DNA from: Tenodera sinensis | Taxonomy: Eukaryota; Arthropoda; Insecta; Mantodea; Mantidae | Direction: 5' to 3' | DNA length: 64,000 nucleotides | NCBI GenBank assembly: GCA_030765045.1 | Contig: CM060967.1 | Span: 19,659,284 to 19,723,283 of the forward strand | Part shown: piece by piece, positions 43,987 to 55,582 of the stretch | Position numbering within the stretch: the stretch's first letter is position 1 | Layout: every line of letters starts with the position of its first letter | The notes under the pieces: model-generated | What the model was told of the DNA's origin: nothing | Databases searched by the model: none | The model's input: only the letters and a program-made list of their open reading frames with translations | Made by a program: the position numbers and the translations under genes

Positions 43987-44755
43987 TTATTCATTTCAAA
44001 AAAATGAAATCCATGCAGAACAGTGATAATCAATGTGCATACTGTTGGACAATGTCAATACAAAGGAATTATAAAAAATAAACAGCTGTATCTCTCATAC
44101 TAGCCTAGCTGTTGGGTATTCAGTCAGTCATATTCTAATGCACAAAGTTATACATGCAAGCTTCGATAGTGTGATTACAAGTTTTACAGTTGCTGCATTT
44201 TATTAACCCATTAACATCCAGTGGGCTATTTATAGACCGCTACAGATATTATGTTTTTATTGAATATACATGAGTTATTTTGACCATGTAAGTCATCATT
44301 GTTATCTGATTATGTGAACACACAATTGTCTCTTAAAAAGTAGAATAGTGTGTAGTTTATTAATTTACAATAATGACTGCAAATTCCTGCAGTGCCTGAG
44401 AAAGCATATTATTGGTTTTCTTTTTTCTTTCTCCCCCCCCCACTCCCCCCTCTTGCTATGTTTCCCTCCCAACTTCCTGTAATGCAATAAACTGTTGATA
44501 AAAGTTTGTATTATTGTATCATACAAAGAACGTGCAAGTGTAAGCAGTTCTAATGCTGAAAATATAATCTTAAAGTCAAGCAATCTATTTATAGATTGCT
44601 AGGCACAAGTGTTATCTCATGGCAGCACAGCAGAAACTTGCTTGACACAACACTAGCCAGACTGTTAATTCTGTAATAGTATGTAAGCATGTGTTATTTG
44701 TCATCTACAGTTTTTTGTTTGAAACAAGTGAAATTGTGTTCAATAGTAGTGCATA

Positions 44756-44996
44756 TTCTAAAGTAAGAACAAATTAGAAACTAAAAACTTCACTTATCTT
44801 ATTGTTTTGGTGCTAACCCTGGAATTTCAAGCTGTGTCCAGCTCATTCTCATTCATATGGCTTTGAGAATGAGCTGGACACAGCTTGAAACCCCAGGGTT
44901 AGCGCCAAAACAATAAGATAAGTGAAGTTTTTAGTTTCTAATTTGTTCTTACTTTAGAATCTTGTTGCTTTAATAGCTTCAATTTTTCCTTATTTA
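44756..44996 (+). mobile_element. Hairpin MITE in piggyBac-like element
   Basis: Begins TTCTAAAGTAAGAACAAATT. An 11-bp (up to 13-bp) direct repeat AGTAGTGCATA starts at 44745 and 44997. Long near-perfect palindrome (44758-44960) with one outer tail on the right only. Confidence 0.9.
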
Positions 44997-45289
44997 AGTA
45001 GTGCATATTGTTTTCTTTGAAGCGATGATAACATAAGCACCTGGATTCCTTAAGTACACATATCTTATAATTATAACTATTTTTTTTGGGAATAAGTTTG
45101 CAATTCTGTGCTAACAAAAAATGCAAACCATAATGTACAAGTCTGTTGGTTATTTCTTTTTTGCTTTTCATTATTTTTAGATTGCACTCAGAGATATGGG
45201 GTGTAACAATTATGACATATTCAAAGGAATTATGCTGACTTCTATAAATGACGATAACTTTTCCAGTGAAATTCATGATGCTGGTGGTA

Positions 45290-45516
45290 CAGAGGTATTT
45301 TTTAGAGGTGGCGCGTGACCTTGTCACTCGCGCATATCCGAGCATCACGCAAAGCGATGGTGGGGGTAAGTTTCCACCAGCAGCCAGCTGGCTAGTGGGC
45401 TGGAAGTCAAAGAGATACTAACCAGACACCCCTTTTATCTTGCAATAGACAAGTGGACTCGACCATGAACTACTGCGCAACATTACGACACACGCCACCT
45501 CTAAAAAATACCTCTG
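45290..45516. mobile_element. 227-bp MITE with perfect 25-bp inverted ends
   Basis: Ends begin CAGAGGTATTTTTTAGAGGT and are mirrored exactly at the right. TA on both sides (45288-45289, 45517-45518). A Tc1/mariner-type MITE, young by the perfect ends. Confidence 0.9.
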
Positions 45517-45739
45517 TACAATTGATGTGATTCTTCTTTCTGATCCAGACAGTCTGACTGATGAACATAAAGCACTATAGGTATAGTAAATGTGAATGAT
45601 GCTCCCGGCCCAGTTGAAGTACATTTCACTGCCTCTTAAAAGATTGACATACAGGAAACAAAAGCCTCTAGGTTTGAAAAGTCAACCAAAAAAAGAAAAC
45701 TTTGAGACTGACCAACATAATACAAAAAGTGTGCTTTCA

Positions 45740-45889
45740 AGTGCACAAAAATTCCAGAAAATGCCTATGCTTCAAATGAAAAATGGGAAGAAATGTAAAC
45801 AAGTTTCAAGGATTGCATGCCATTTGAGATACTGCAAAAAATGTGATGTAACTCTCTTCCACAGATGGTTTGACTCTTACCACAGTTGA
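45740..45889 (+). pseudogene. piggyBac C-terminal zinc-finger remnant, copy B
   Basis: Frame reads KNGKKCKQVSRIACHLRYC then KKCDVTLFHRWFDSYHS and stops. The Cys spacing and final YH fit the cross-brace zinc finger at the end of piggyBac transposases. Only this tail survives. Confidence 0.5.
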
Positions 45890-46449
45890 TAATAGGCTTT
45901 TTCCTCACCAAATGTTTCCGTTAATAAGTGGTTTGACTTTAAATTATGTGCAATTGCTTTAAGAAATGAAGTTTAATCATAAAATACATGAACTGGATGG
46001 AAATATATTCGTTCATCATTACATTATGTATTTATACCATTAACGCCCAGCGGTCTATTTGTAGACTGGGTGAATAAAAAGGCAAACAAAATATATTGTT
46101 GACATACTGTAAGCTAAAGGAGTACAATATATATGTTTTTCTTAATTTTTGAAAAAAGAATAATTAGTTGGGCTTTAATGGGTTAGAGCAAGTAAATTAT
46201 TTTAAGTGAGCTTTAATAAAATGCAGTAATCTTAAAAGCTGATCACAACTATTGAAGCTTATGAAGCAAACCTGGTGTATCATTAGTAGCAATACATTAT
46301 TAGAACATATCAGCTGAGACTGACAGCTAGACAGCTATGAAAAGTACAGCTGAACACTGGGGGGTTGTAACACTCATGTTCCATGTGCTTTTTTTTTCCC
46401 ACCCTTTTGACAAAAGACTCAAGCAGAAAACGCCAAAATCGTAACAAAA

Positions 46450-46925
46450 ATTATTTTTCCTTACAGACATGCACGCTTTCTTGGTTTCTTTACTGATTTA
46501 GAAATTGTCATACGCTTTGTAGTAGTAATGCACAGTCCACACCTGATTGCTATATTCAGTAGTTTGACTGGCACATGCTGAAGGAGAGGATAGTTCAGCA
46601 AGTGAAATCCCAGGGGGATGGGTAGGATTCTGCCCCCCCCCCCCCCACAAATGATTTTATACCCAAAATCCCCCCGACACTCGAGGGGGTGATTTATATA
46701 ACGAGACAAACTGAAACATTCACTATTAAACTGCTTTCCTCCCCACCAACTTTTAACGATTTCGTACCCTGGGATAGTTTCATGATATTACTATGTTGAC
46801 CTTCCTTCCTGAAATAGCAGGGGTTGTAATCATGATAGCCACTTTGCAGATCAGTCTTAAACCTTCGATTATTGGAAATTCATAGATGCACTACAATCAC
46901 ATAGGTAGTCCTGGTACTAAAAATA
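46450..46925 (-). repeat. Dispersed repeat, inverted partner of 18187-18720
   Basis: Same blocks in reverse order with many changes, including a C14 run at about 46636. Confidence 0.65.
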
Positions 46926-47269
46926 AGTGATAGTTTTAAAAAACTAACAAAAGCACGCTTTTATAATACACCGAACTAAATAGTAGAAAATAATTTTTAA
47001 GTATGAAGAACTTGTTCTATAAAATCAAGTAGTTCATTATATTTGAAAATTTTATAATAAGTTTAAAATTTTTGTTAGTTTTTAAAACTATAATTTATTT
47101 TTAACTTTTTAGTCTCATTTTTTCTATTCTTTCTTTTTCAAAATTTTAAATTTGAAATCTTTTAAAAATTTCTGAGTTTGAAATTTCTGTCAAATATTCT
47201 TTTAAAATGTTCAAATCACCTTTTTGGAACAGTATTAGATTACAATTACTGTTTTAACTACACTGTCGG
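46926..47269. other. AT-rich, no gene seen
   Basis: Poly-A and poly-T patches with no reading frame or repeat partner recognised. Confidence 0.5.
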
Positions 47270-47461
47270 CTGTTGTGGACTTCCTGTTCCTGGGTAATCT
47301 TCGAGCCGCAATCCTTCCCCCAAAATCCTGGATGAACCAGGTCAGAGAGGCCTACGCTGCAAAGCTATGGGAGCAGAGGACGCCCACGGCACAGATGGTC
47401 TCATGACTTCCAAAAGGTAGCTGGTTTCCAGTGGACCAGGACTGCAAGAGACAGAAAAATC
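47270..47461 (+). pseudogene. C-terminal scrap of a LINE protein
   Basis: Reads GRPRHRWSHDFQKVAGFQWT then RTARDRK, a pattern found at the C-terminus of many arthropod LINE reverse transcriptases. About 60 codons, ends where the CA-core repeat begins. Confidence 0.5.
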
Positions 47462-48305
47462 TGATGTGTTGCACTCACATGGCTTTCTCTACTCTTGTAT
47501 TAACCATTCTTACAAACTCATTCCTGTATCTTCGTGTTAGTTGAGATAAACATTTACAGAAATTATCTTATTGCTTATTTCCTTGTAGGTGCAAGGAGAA
47601 TATGGGAATACAGCAGATTGAGCGATAGTTGAATATTTTAAAGCTTTGAGATTTCGTTCTCCTTGCATGGTTAACACATCAAAAAACAATAACGATGTTG
47701 CGTTTGACAAAAGCTTGTTTTCCAAAGCTGACACAAATAACAGGGAATATCTCCGAAATGGTTCGCTCTACAAAAATATATCTGGACTTAATTGTGTGTT
47801 TTAGTGAGATCCACATTTTTTGTATATTAAGATTTTGTCTATCTCTTACGGTTTACGAGTTATTCAAAAGTCATCCAGAGTAAACAGGACTACATAGGCT
47901 ATAGCCAGAAAATTAAAAATATACATTTCATTTGCCATAAAAATATCTTCAACAATGTCAGTTTAATCAAACTCGTTAGAGCCAATTTAAAAAAAGTCGA
48001 AATTTTCGAAAAGTTTTCCATGTAGTTTAGGGAGGAGCAGTTTTCTTCGAAATCTTCGTGTCGCATCCTTAAAAAACATTAAACTTAAATACCAACTTTG
48101 TTTCTTAACCAACTTTTCATTTTTGAGTTATGCTGTCCACAGACTGACACACGCACGCACACAAACGCGCGCGGACTTTTTTCTAAAAATGCTTTTTTGG
48201 ATTTATGGGCCCTCAAAACATATATTTCCGGTGAAATCTCGACATTGAATTATTGGGTGGAATACAATACTTCCTCTACTTACTAGTAGAGAAAGTAAAA
48301 ATGGA
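47462..48305 (-). repeat. CA-core dispersed repeat, copy 3
   Basis: Full-length by comparison with 22563-23420. Begins CTGATGTGTTGCACTCACAT and ends CTCTACTTACTAGTAGAG, a small palindrome, followed by AAAGTAAAAA. Confidence 0.8.
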
Positions 48306-48479
48306 AAGACATCACCAGACGTAGGCTAAAAGGAGCGTTCAGACTAGAGGGAGTAGTTCTTAAAGTTCAAAGCCAGTGAAGTGTACACAGACAACGAAGT
48401 GCAACAGTTGATGTTAACAAATTAATAATTATGGATCTTATTATTTTTTTTTATTAATGTCCTCCAGCGTAATGTTATA

Positions 48480-48800
48480 TCGGATGGTGAATGAATGAAA
48501 TGGGTGAAATGATGCTCAATTGAGCCCGAGGTCCATAGACTTTAAGTTACCCGACATTCATCTTCTCCGGATAAGGGAAAACCTTGGAAAAAAACCTTAT
48601 CCGGATAACTTACCCTAAGCGAGATTCGAACTCACGTAACCAAAGACAAACATATAAAGAATAGACATCAATATAATCAAGCAAGCTTACAGGAATTAGT
48701 TAACCCCGTATCACCGAGCTCGCCCTACCGGCAGGTAGAAGGCCCTCGCCCTTCAAAGGGAAACTAGGGCTATCTTTACCTTTATGGAACTATTTGCATC
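48480..48800 (-). repeat. Possible tRNA-related SINE
   Basis: Reverse strand has a B-box-like GTGAGTTCGAATCTCGC (about 48608-48635) and an A-box-like region far from it, plus GAATGAATG at the probable 3' end. No target duplication found. Confidence 0.35.
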
Positions 48801-48805
48801 AACTC

Positions 48806-49750
48806 TTTCTCTGTTTCTTTTGTTTAGCTCCTAAAGTAGGTTATGCTCATATCTAATAACTTTATTCACCATTTAAACAGGTTTTGCTACACAGCTTGTG
48901 GTTGTCAGGAACCTGCAGTAAGCAAGCGCATACTGCTACACCAATGTAAACAATTCCGTAATAAATGTATGTTATCATGAAATATTGGGATAGGGTAGGT
49001 GTAGAACTGCACATTTTATTGCGGTTATGCTAAGAACTCCCTGTTGAAGGTAATGTATATGTAATAACTGTTAAGATATTACAAAATATAATTTTGTTAA
49101 TGCTGTCTGCTATTGCGCTAATGCTGAAAGCAAGTATCTTGCTTGTGCGTTACCAACTCTATGCACACAGAACACTATTATGTGTCTATGCAGGACTGCC
49201 ATTGTCTTCTTACGTGTACGAGATATGCAGTAATGTATTCTCGGAGATGCTATCTGAGCACCCAATAAACACTTTGCGTCAACAGGAAATATGATAAGCT
49301 GTCATCCATAATACGATAGCACACGTGTGCTGAGCTTAGGTCAATCTTGTGAGTTTTTAGTCAGTTGGTATTGAGTTCTCATGGCAGAGGACGGTAGTGT
49401 AATGTTAAAATCAACTGTTCAAACACAAAAGCGGGAAACAGAAGGTGGTGAAAGATCATATTGAATTTAACGTGTTCGACTCACTGTTACGAAAACACTC
49501 CACGCTTGCAGTAGTGGATATTAAGCAAATAACATCCGAGTTTATACTCGTTTCAGTTAAAAGTGTAACAGAAGTGCGGAGGGAATATAAACACACCAAT
49601 TGCAATATGGATACCGATTTGGGTGTTGCATCTTTAACTGAAGATTGCCATTAACGTATGTAAGTAAAAATGTTCATTTCCGCTTGCATATAACATCGAT
49701 TGTTACTTCAGCTTCGATTTTAATATACCATTTTCATGCAGGTAGCGTAA
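48806..49750. other. No gene seen
   Basis: Frames of 60-70 codons (49094-49294, 49445-49654) show no domain; no repeat partner noticed. Confidence 0.4.
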
Positions 49751-49751
49751 G

Positions 49752-49880
49752 TAGATTAAAACAATGCTTATTGTATTCCGCCCTAAAATTCGATTTCGAG
49801 ATTTCGCCGGAAATACTTGTTTTAAAACCCTCTGAATAAATTAGAGAATTTATAAAAAAAGTGTGTGTGTGCGTGCGTGC

Positions 49881-49934
<54 letters not shown>

Positions 49935-50530
49935 GTTTAGTACAGTTTCAAACAATTAGACCAGAAGATTTTGAAGACTACTCTACTCGGACTACTATTT
50001 CGATGGATTCTTTTTCCAGAATTTCGACTTTCTAAACTGGCTCTAAACGATTTTCATTAAATTACATGTTAAGATATTTTCGACCGCCTCTGTAGCGCAG
50101 TGGTGGCGCCCCTGCCTCTGGCGCGGAGTACCCGGGTTCGATCCCCGGTACCAATGTAGGGATTTTTCCCCACTGGGAGATCTGGTACGGGTGCACGCAG
50201 CCTCGTTAGGTCCCGAAGGAGTCAACTGAGGAGCTACTTGATGCACAAGCGACCCCAGGTCATGAACGCCACATAACTGGCCGGGAGGGTTCGGGACGCT
50301 GACCACGTCCCACCCTCCAGTACTGCACCTTACTCATGACGCCTGTACTGGGAAGAGGTGGGGGGACGCAGCGGCCGGGCGGTAAGCCTTGGCCCTTCAT
50401 GGGCTGTTGCGCTGGGGTTCGTTCGTTTAGTTTAAGATATTTTGTGACAAATGAAATATCTTGATTTTTCTAGGAATAGCCTCTGAAGACCGCTTCATTT
50501 TGTAGGCCTTGTGCATAACTGACAAACAGT
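49752..50530 (+). repeat. CA-core dispersed repeat, copy 4, split by a SINE
   Basis: Homologous to 22590-22990. Interrupted at 50081-50431 by a SINE. Contains an expanded GT array (49861-49932, over 30 dinucleotides with a GTGC part). Confidence 0.75.
50081..50431 (+). mobile_element. tRNA-derived SINE
   Basis: Exact 12-bp target duplication TTAAGATATTTT (50069-50080, 50432-50443). tRNA-like head with A-box TAGCGCAGTGG and B-box GGTTCGATCCC (50130-50142), then a GC-rich body ending GTTCGTTCGTTT. Inserted in the CA-core repeat. Transcribed by RNA polymerase III in this class and moved by LINE machinery. Confidence 0.9.
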
Positions 50531-51689
50531 AAGGGGCAAATAAAATATGCGCAGTTTAAGCAATTAATATTTGCCACTTTCTTTCCTGTGTATTTAATCA
50601 TTTGCAAGATACTGTTATTGTTTTGCATTTTGGAATACTTTGTACTTTTCTCAAATAGAAACTGTCCATGCAGTCTCTTTAAATCTATACAAAGCCATCA
50701 CTCATGTGCGACTTTCTCCTGAAATATTTGTCTTTCGCTTAAAGTCTATTGTATTCTTATTTCTCCTGCATGTATTCATGGAACTATACAAGACCGTTTC
50801 TGCAAATTTTTAATCTCTATTAATATGAAGTTGGTACAAAAATCATAATTTGTACGAATAGATTGTACAAGTGTCGAGTAAGTTATTTGAGTGGAACACG
50901 TCGAATTGTTTCTACCATCATTATCGGACATGTGAAAAGCTTAGGTTCGTTTATAAATGAATTTTATGACGATGATATGGCTATTAATGCATAAGAGAAT
51001 ATCCCCCCCCCCTCAAAAAAAAATCTGTATCGTGTTAATACGCTCTAAAATTAATGAGCGTAGCATTTTCTCAGTACAAAAATAACACATGACTGTAACC
51101 ATATACATATTTCATTAAGGTTACGGAGTACGTAATTTTGCGTGCGCAGCACACGAGAGAAAGAGAGAGAGCGGGAAAGACAACTTCCAAAATTATGGAT
51201 GTAGTATTGACAATACGAAAGAAAAGAATGGAATTATTCGATAGTTTCCGTTAGCACGTGATGTTTCATTCCCTTTACCAACTATTCTTGCCGTGCTTCA
51301 AAGCAATAACCACACTTCTTGTTTACCGAAACGATAAGATTGGAGGAATGTAAGGCCCTGCCATCTAGTTTACTACATTTAAACAACGAATAACGCAGTT
51401 CCTCAAGTGAGAAATTGTAGCACTATTCTCGAATACACAGATAACGGTGACACCTGGCGAACGATTTTCAAACCATTATGCGCTCCCCTCTAAACTGAAC
51501 CGTCTCAATCTGCAATTCACTCGTAGTAATCAGGCAACTGTGACTTTGAGGAAATGAGCAAATCTAATAACTTAGATTGGACCGGGCGCGTGAGGATATC
51601 AAGAAATTCCTTTACTCATATTAAGGTTGCGTAATGCCATTGACGTTCGCATATTACATTACCAATCTTTTCATAAATTTTAATTTTTA
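50531..51689. other. No gene seen
   Basis: AT-rich with a C-run at 51004. No recognised coding or repeat content. Confidence 0.4.
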
Positions 51690-52519
51690 CACCCTATCTT
51701 AGGTACATTTAAAAATAAATATCAATTAGTAAGATTAATGTCGGTGTATAAATTAGTTGCACAGAGTTGGAACGATTTGTTCCAACAAAAATATTCTAAT
51801 TCAGCTATTTGGTTTGAACTCAGTGCAAAGCTATAAAATGTTTACAGTATATACCATACATAAGATCTGGTGTGCGCTGCAATATTCAATACAAATACAG
51901 AATTGCTGTTTTGATAATTATTGTGCCTGCACCGTCAAGTTCCAATAAAATTCATGGAATATCTGCATGGGCTTTCATTTTAATGTCATTCACTTGACTA
52001 CTACTCTTGGAATCCATTTAAAAAAATAGTAAAACATTCAGCTAGCATTACATTAATTGGTACAGCACTATGAAAATTACAATTAATTTCTGTTTAATAT
52101 TCACTAAACAATGTACCACAAATGTAGATTCGACAAATGGTAGTTTGGATGTAATATTGTAATATGCAGTTATTTACCCCTGTGTGTGCCCCTGTGCAAC
52201 TAAAATCAAGGAAAGCCAAATTGCTAATATGCTTTAGCATGCCATGATTTTCGAGTATAATAGCTGCCATTAAACTAAGGCAGTACGGCCGAAAATATGT
52301 ACGACGGTGATACAAACATGATTTATTGATGAACTCCAATCTCACTTCCTTGCTCACGTGCGTACCGAGTGACAAGTAGAACGTGTGACACACATTAAAT
52401 TAGAGTGTATGATAAGGGAGTTAATCAATTAGACACGATTATTGGCCCAGCTTTCGCCGGGCACTAACAAAAAATTGGTTATAGACTCATCAGTTGTACC
52501 CCTCCACGGAAATCTTTAG
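51690..52519 (+). repeat. Long inverted repeat, left arm
   Basis: Starts CACCCTATCTTAGGTACATT; reverse complement is found at 54507-55578. Arm about 830 bp with scattered substitutions and small indels. Confidence 0.88.
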
Positions 52520-54197
52520 TAAAAGGCGAAAGATTTATACGATTTGAAGGGATACCAGAGTAACGAAACATTCACGTGCATCCCTACCTATATACCAAAG
52601 TGGAGCCACACGGTCAGAAGAGAAGTTCTTCATTCCTTTGTTTCTGATCTAAATAATACGCCCAACGCTTGTTTTTGGTCATCCCTGTCGATTACTTATA
52701 AAACTATATTCAAATAATTCGTCGCTTATAAGTTAGTAACGCCACCAGCGTTATTATCAATAAAGATTTACAGTAAATTAATTTTGTTTGACCGTTCAGC
52801 CATCTATTGACAAGTGCTGGAATCACGTTTGTCCGGCACCGCAGTATTAACTGCTATTCTAGGCGATAAATTGTAATGTGGCGCAACCTGTGGGCGCAAC
52901 ACATAACTTTGTACAATTATTCTCAAACAAATCTACGTCACAGATCTACGTCTTGTGGAATCAACGTTTACTCTGCCATGAAAAGAAACGTATTCTACAC
53001 GGTCGAGCTAATAGTTTAAACTTATTGGACTATGTAGGACTTATTGGACTGTTTAAAAAAGAAGAGGGAAATGACTGATAGAATTAACCTACTTTCTGGA
53101 GCCCAGAGGCAACCCGTTAGGCTCTGTTTTATTTGTACTATAATGACAACTTTAAACAAGTGATTTGTTCCACTGGCGACAGAAATGTGTAGGTACATAA
53201 GAATGATACACATCTCAAATAAAGGCTTACGCTTTTCTCACAAACAGAAAAATCGCGGCAACTCCACCATACTGCCATGAATAGCTGCTAGGCCCTACTA
53301 GAATGCCTCGACAGGATCTTTAGTGAGTGGAACGTTAGGCGTCCTACACTGACTGGGCCCCAAGTTCATGCTATCTGCACCAATAAACTTGATAATGGGA
53401 AGAATTTTGAAAAATTATGTTTGTTCCTTAACGCCTACAAATTTGGAACATCTGAAAGCAATCATCGAAGAAGAATATGAAGCGTTAAACAATTACATTG
53501 AATTGTGTAAACTTTTGACTAATAATGTAAAACAACATTGCGAAAAATGTTTAGAAGTGACGGGGTAAATTTCTTTTACATAACGATCATCAAATATCAC
53601 ATGTGAAACTACACACAAAAGATTATTCCGGGACAGCGCGCCCGCGTTACCCACATTTGGGGCAATTGCATAGGTCAGCCCATCCGAAGTGCAACGGAAG
53701 GGTCTCACCCTGGGGGAACTACCCTACTTGTCACGGTAGACCCTACTCCAAGTTGCAGAGGAGGAGTCCAGGAGTGAGTACAAGTCGCCTGGGTTAACCC
53801 AGGCGGATAGTAAAGTGGCCACGGTACCTATCCGTTTAATTACGGATTTACCCGTGAGGTTGTATAGGTTAGGTTAGGTTTTCCTCGGCATAGCGGATAG
53901 CGGTGTCCGCTATGCAGAGGAACGTTTTCGTCTCAAAATTAGGTATTGTAACGTTGAGTGCCGTTCCCTGGAGCTTAGGCTTATTAATAATTAAACCAGA
54001 GGCGGCTTCTCAGAGGAGGGAAGGGAGGAACATCCTCCTCAAAATTTTTATGAATTTATAAATGCCATATTAATCTTAAAATTCAAGCAATATTGAGTAA
54101 ATTTGGAATTCGAAGCTATTATATTAAGGTATGCTGATTTACACTTCGCACGGTTTATACCACGTGATACCTTACAAGTGTCCGCGCAGCGGAGGAA
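52520..54197. other. Spacer of the long inverted repeat
   Basis: No confident gene. 53395-53568 has a 58-codon piece (LTPTNLEHLKAIIEEEYEAL) that may be a transposase C-terminus. A perfect 20-bp palindrome lies at 53786-53805 and a strong hairpin at 53881-53922. Two to three TTAGG-type units at about 53867-53880. Confidence 0.45.
53786..53922. other. Palindrome and hairpin cluster
   Basis: CGCCTGGGTTAACCCAGGCG is a perfect palindrome. 53881-53922 pairs TTCCTC and GCATAGCGGA with TCCGCTATGC and GAGGAA around an 8-base loop. Function unknown; could be structural ends of an element. Confidence 0.6.
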
Positions 54198-54431
54198 CAT
54201 TAAACATTATTTTGTTGTTTAACGACGCTGTCAATTGCCAGAATCACATCTGCGTCGCCGGTGTGCCGGAATTTTGTCCCGCAGGAGTTCTTTTACATGC
54301 CAGTAAATCTACTGACATGGAGCTGTCGTTTTTTAAGCACACTTAAAAACCATCGGCCTGAGCCGGGTTTGAACCCGCGACCTTGGGATCAGTAGACCAG
54401 CGTCTAACCAACTGAGCCACTCAGACCGGCC
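54198..54431 (-). mobile_element. tRNA-derived SINE
   Basis: Exact 12-bp target duplication GCAGCGGAGGAA (54186-54197, 54432-54443). Minus strand: tRNA head (54431-54357) with A-box TGGCTCAGTTGG and B-box GGTTCAAACCC, then a body containing GGACAAAATTCCGGCACACC and a 3' end AACAACAAAATAATGTTTAA. Full-length looking. Lies in the spacer of the long inverted repeat. Confidence 0.92.
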
Positions 54432-54506
54432 GCAGCGGAGGAAACTTATCTCTTTACTCCACTCTCATAGTAAATGTGCATAGAATATAGCGCTAGGAGC
54501 AGCGAC

Positions 54507-55578
54507 CTAAGGATTTCCGTGGAGGGGTACAACCACACTGATGAGTCTATAACCAATTTTTTGTTAGTGCCCGGCGAGAGCTGGGCCAATAATCGTGTCT
54601 AATGGATAACTCCATATTCATACACCCTATCTTCATGTGATTAAAACGTTGAACTTATCAATCAGCACACACGTGTGCATGGGCGTCGCGAAGGGCGGGC
54701 AAGGGGGGGGGGGCCGCGGCCCCCCCCCCCTTGCAAAATAACAAATGCAATGCGCAATCAATTACTGTCGTACTATTGCTTTAATTTTGAGGTAAAGTAT
54801 ACTTTTTATTTAACATAAATTAACATACTTATCCGTAACAAATACTATAACTCAATTTTTACAGTTTTTGGCTACAGAATAATGAATTAATTGCAAACTT
54901 TCAACATGCGGCCCCTCCCTGAAAAAAAGTCTCCTCATGTACGTGTGCAAGAAAGTCAGATTAGAGTTCATTTTTAAAACATGTTTGTATTACCGCCGTA
55001 CATATTTTCGGCCGTACTTTGTACTGCCTTAGTTTATGGCAGCTATAATTTTCGAAAATCATGGCGTGCTAAAGCATAATAGCAATTTGACTTTCCTTGA
55101 TTTTAGTTGTGTAGGGGCAAATAACTACCATTTGTCGAATCCACATTTGTGGTAGGTACATCGTTTAATCAATATTAAACAGAAATTAATTGTAATATTC
55201 ATAGTGCTGTACCAATTAATGTAATGCTAGCTGAATGTTTTACTATTTTTTAAATGGATGCCAAGAGTAGTAGTCAAGTGAATGACATTAAAATGAAAGC
55301 CCATGCAAATATTCCATGAATTTTATTGGAACTTTGAACGGTGCAGACAAACATTATCAAAACAGCAATTCTGTATTTGTATTGAATATTGCAGCGCACA
55401 CCAGATCTTATGTATGGTATACATTAACATTTTATAGCTTTGCACTGAGTTCAAACCAAATAGCTGAATTAGAATATTTTTGTTGGAACAAATCCAACTC
55501 TGTGCAACTATCTAATTTATACACCGACATTAATCTTACTAATTGATATTTATTTTTAAATGTACTTAAGATAGGGTG
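54507..55578 (-). repeat. Long inverted repeat, right arm
   Basis: Mirror of 51690-52519, longer because of about 300 extra bases at 54645-54965 that include a GC-rich palindrome. Confidence 0.88.
54699..54734. other. Perfect 36-bp G/C-run palindrome
   Basis: GCAA, eleven G, CCGCGG, eleven C, TTGC. Would form a very stable hairpin, and the G-run could form a quadruplex. Lies in the extra block of the right arm. Confidence 0.95.
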
Positions 55579-55582
55579 CCTT

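Larger units (their letters stand above)
39374..44030 (-). mobile_element. TIR DNA transposon with nested LTR element
   Basis: Interrupts sequence continuous in copy A at about 12595. Inverted ends CACCATTCTGCATTTC (left) and CACTGTTCTGCATGGATTTC (right, read inward). CAC ends recall CACTA/Chapaev elements, but the target duplication (TAA-like) is unclear. Encodes a broken reverse-strand transposon protein and is split by the LTR retrotransposon at 41235-43986. Confidence 0.65.
44207..46188. mobile_element. piggyBac-like element, copy B
   Basis: Left end TTAACCCATTAACATCCAG; right end, read inward, CCCATTAAAGCCCAACT with the outer target decayed to TTAG. Near the right end a second CCATTAACGCCCAGCGGTCT block lies inverted. 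Interior has two nested MITEs and a cysteine-rich C-terminal remnant at 45740-45889. No full transposase. Confidence 0.6.
23052..46260. repeat. Large direct duplication, copy B
   Basis: Partner of 1037-15110. Same block order, expanded by a 2.75-kb LINE (26913-29664), a stretch of DNA elements (about 34322-39140), and a 4.66-kb TIR transposon containing an LTR retrotransposon (about 39374-44030). Confidence 0.85.

Noticed and set aside
50043..50306. 87-codon Pro/Gly-rich reverse frame
   Set aside because: Antisense reading of the SINE at 50081-50431.
53867..53880. Insect telomere TTAGG repeat
   Set aside because: Only two to three units within ordinary sequence; too short to mean a telomere or fusion point.
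54357..54431. Functional tRNA gene on the minus strand
   Set aside because: It has good A and B boxes, but it is the head of a 234-bp SINE with exact target duplications and a long non-tRNA body.
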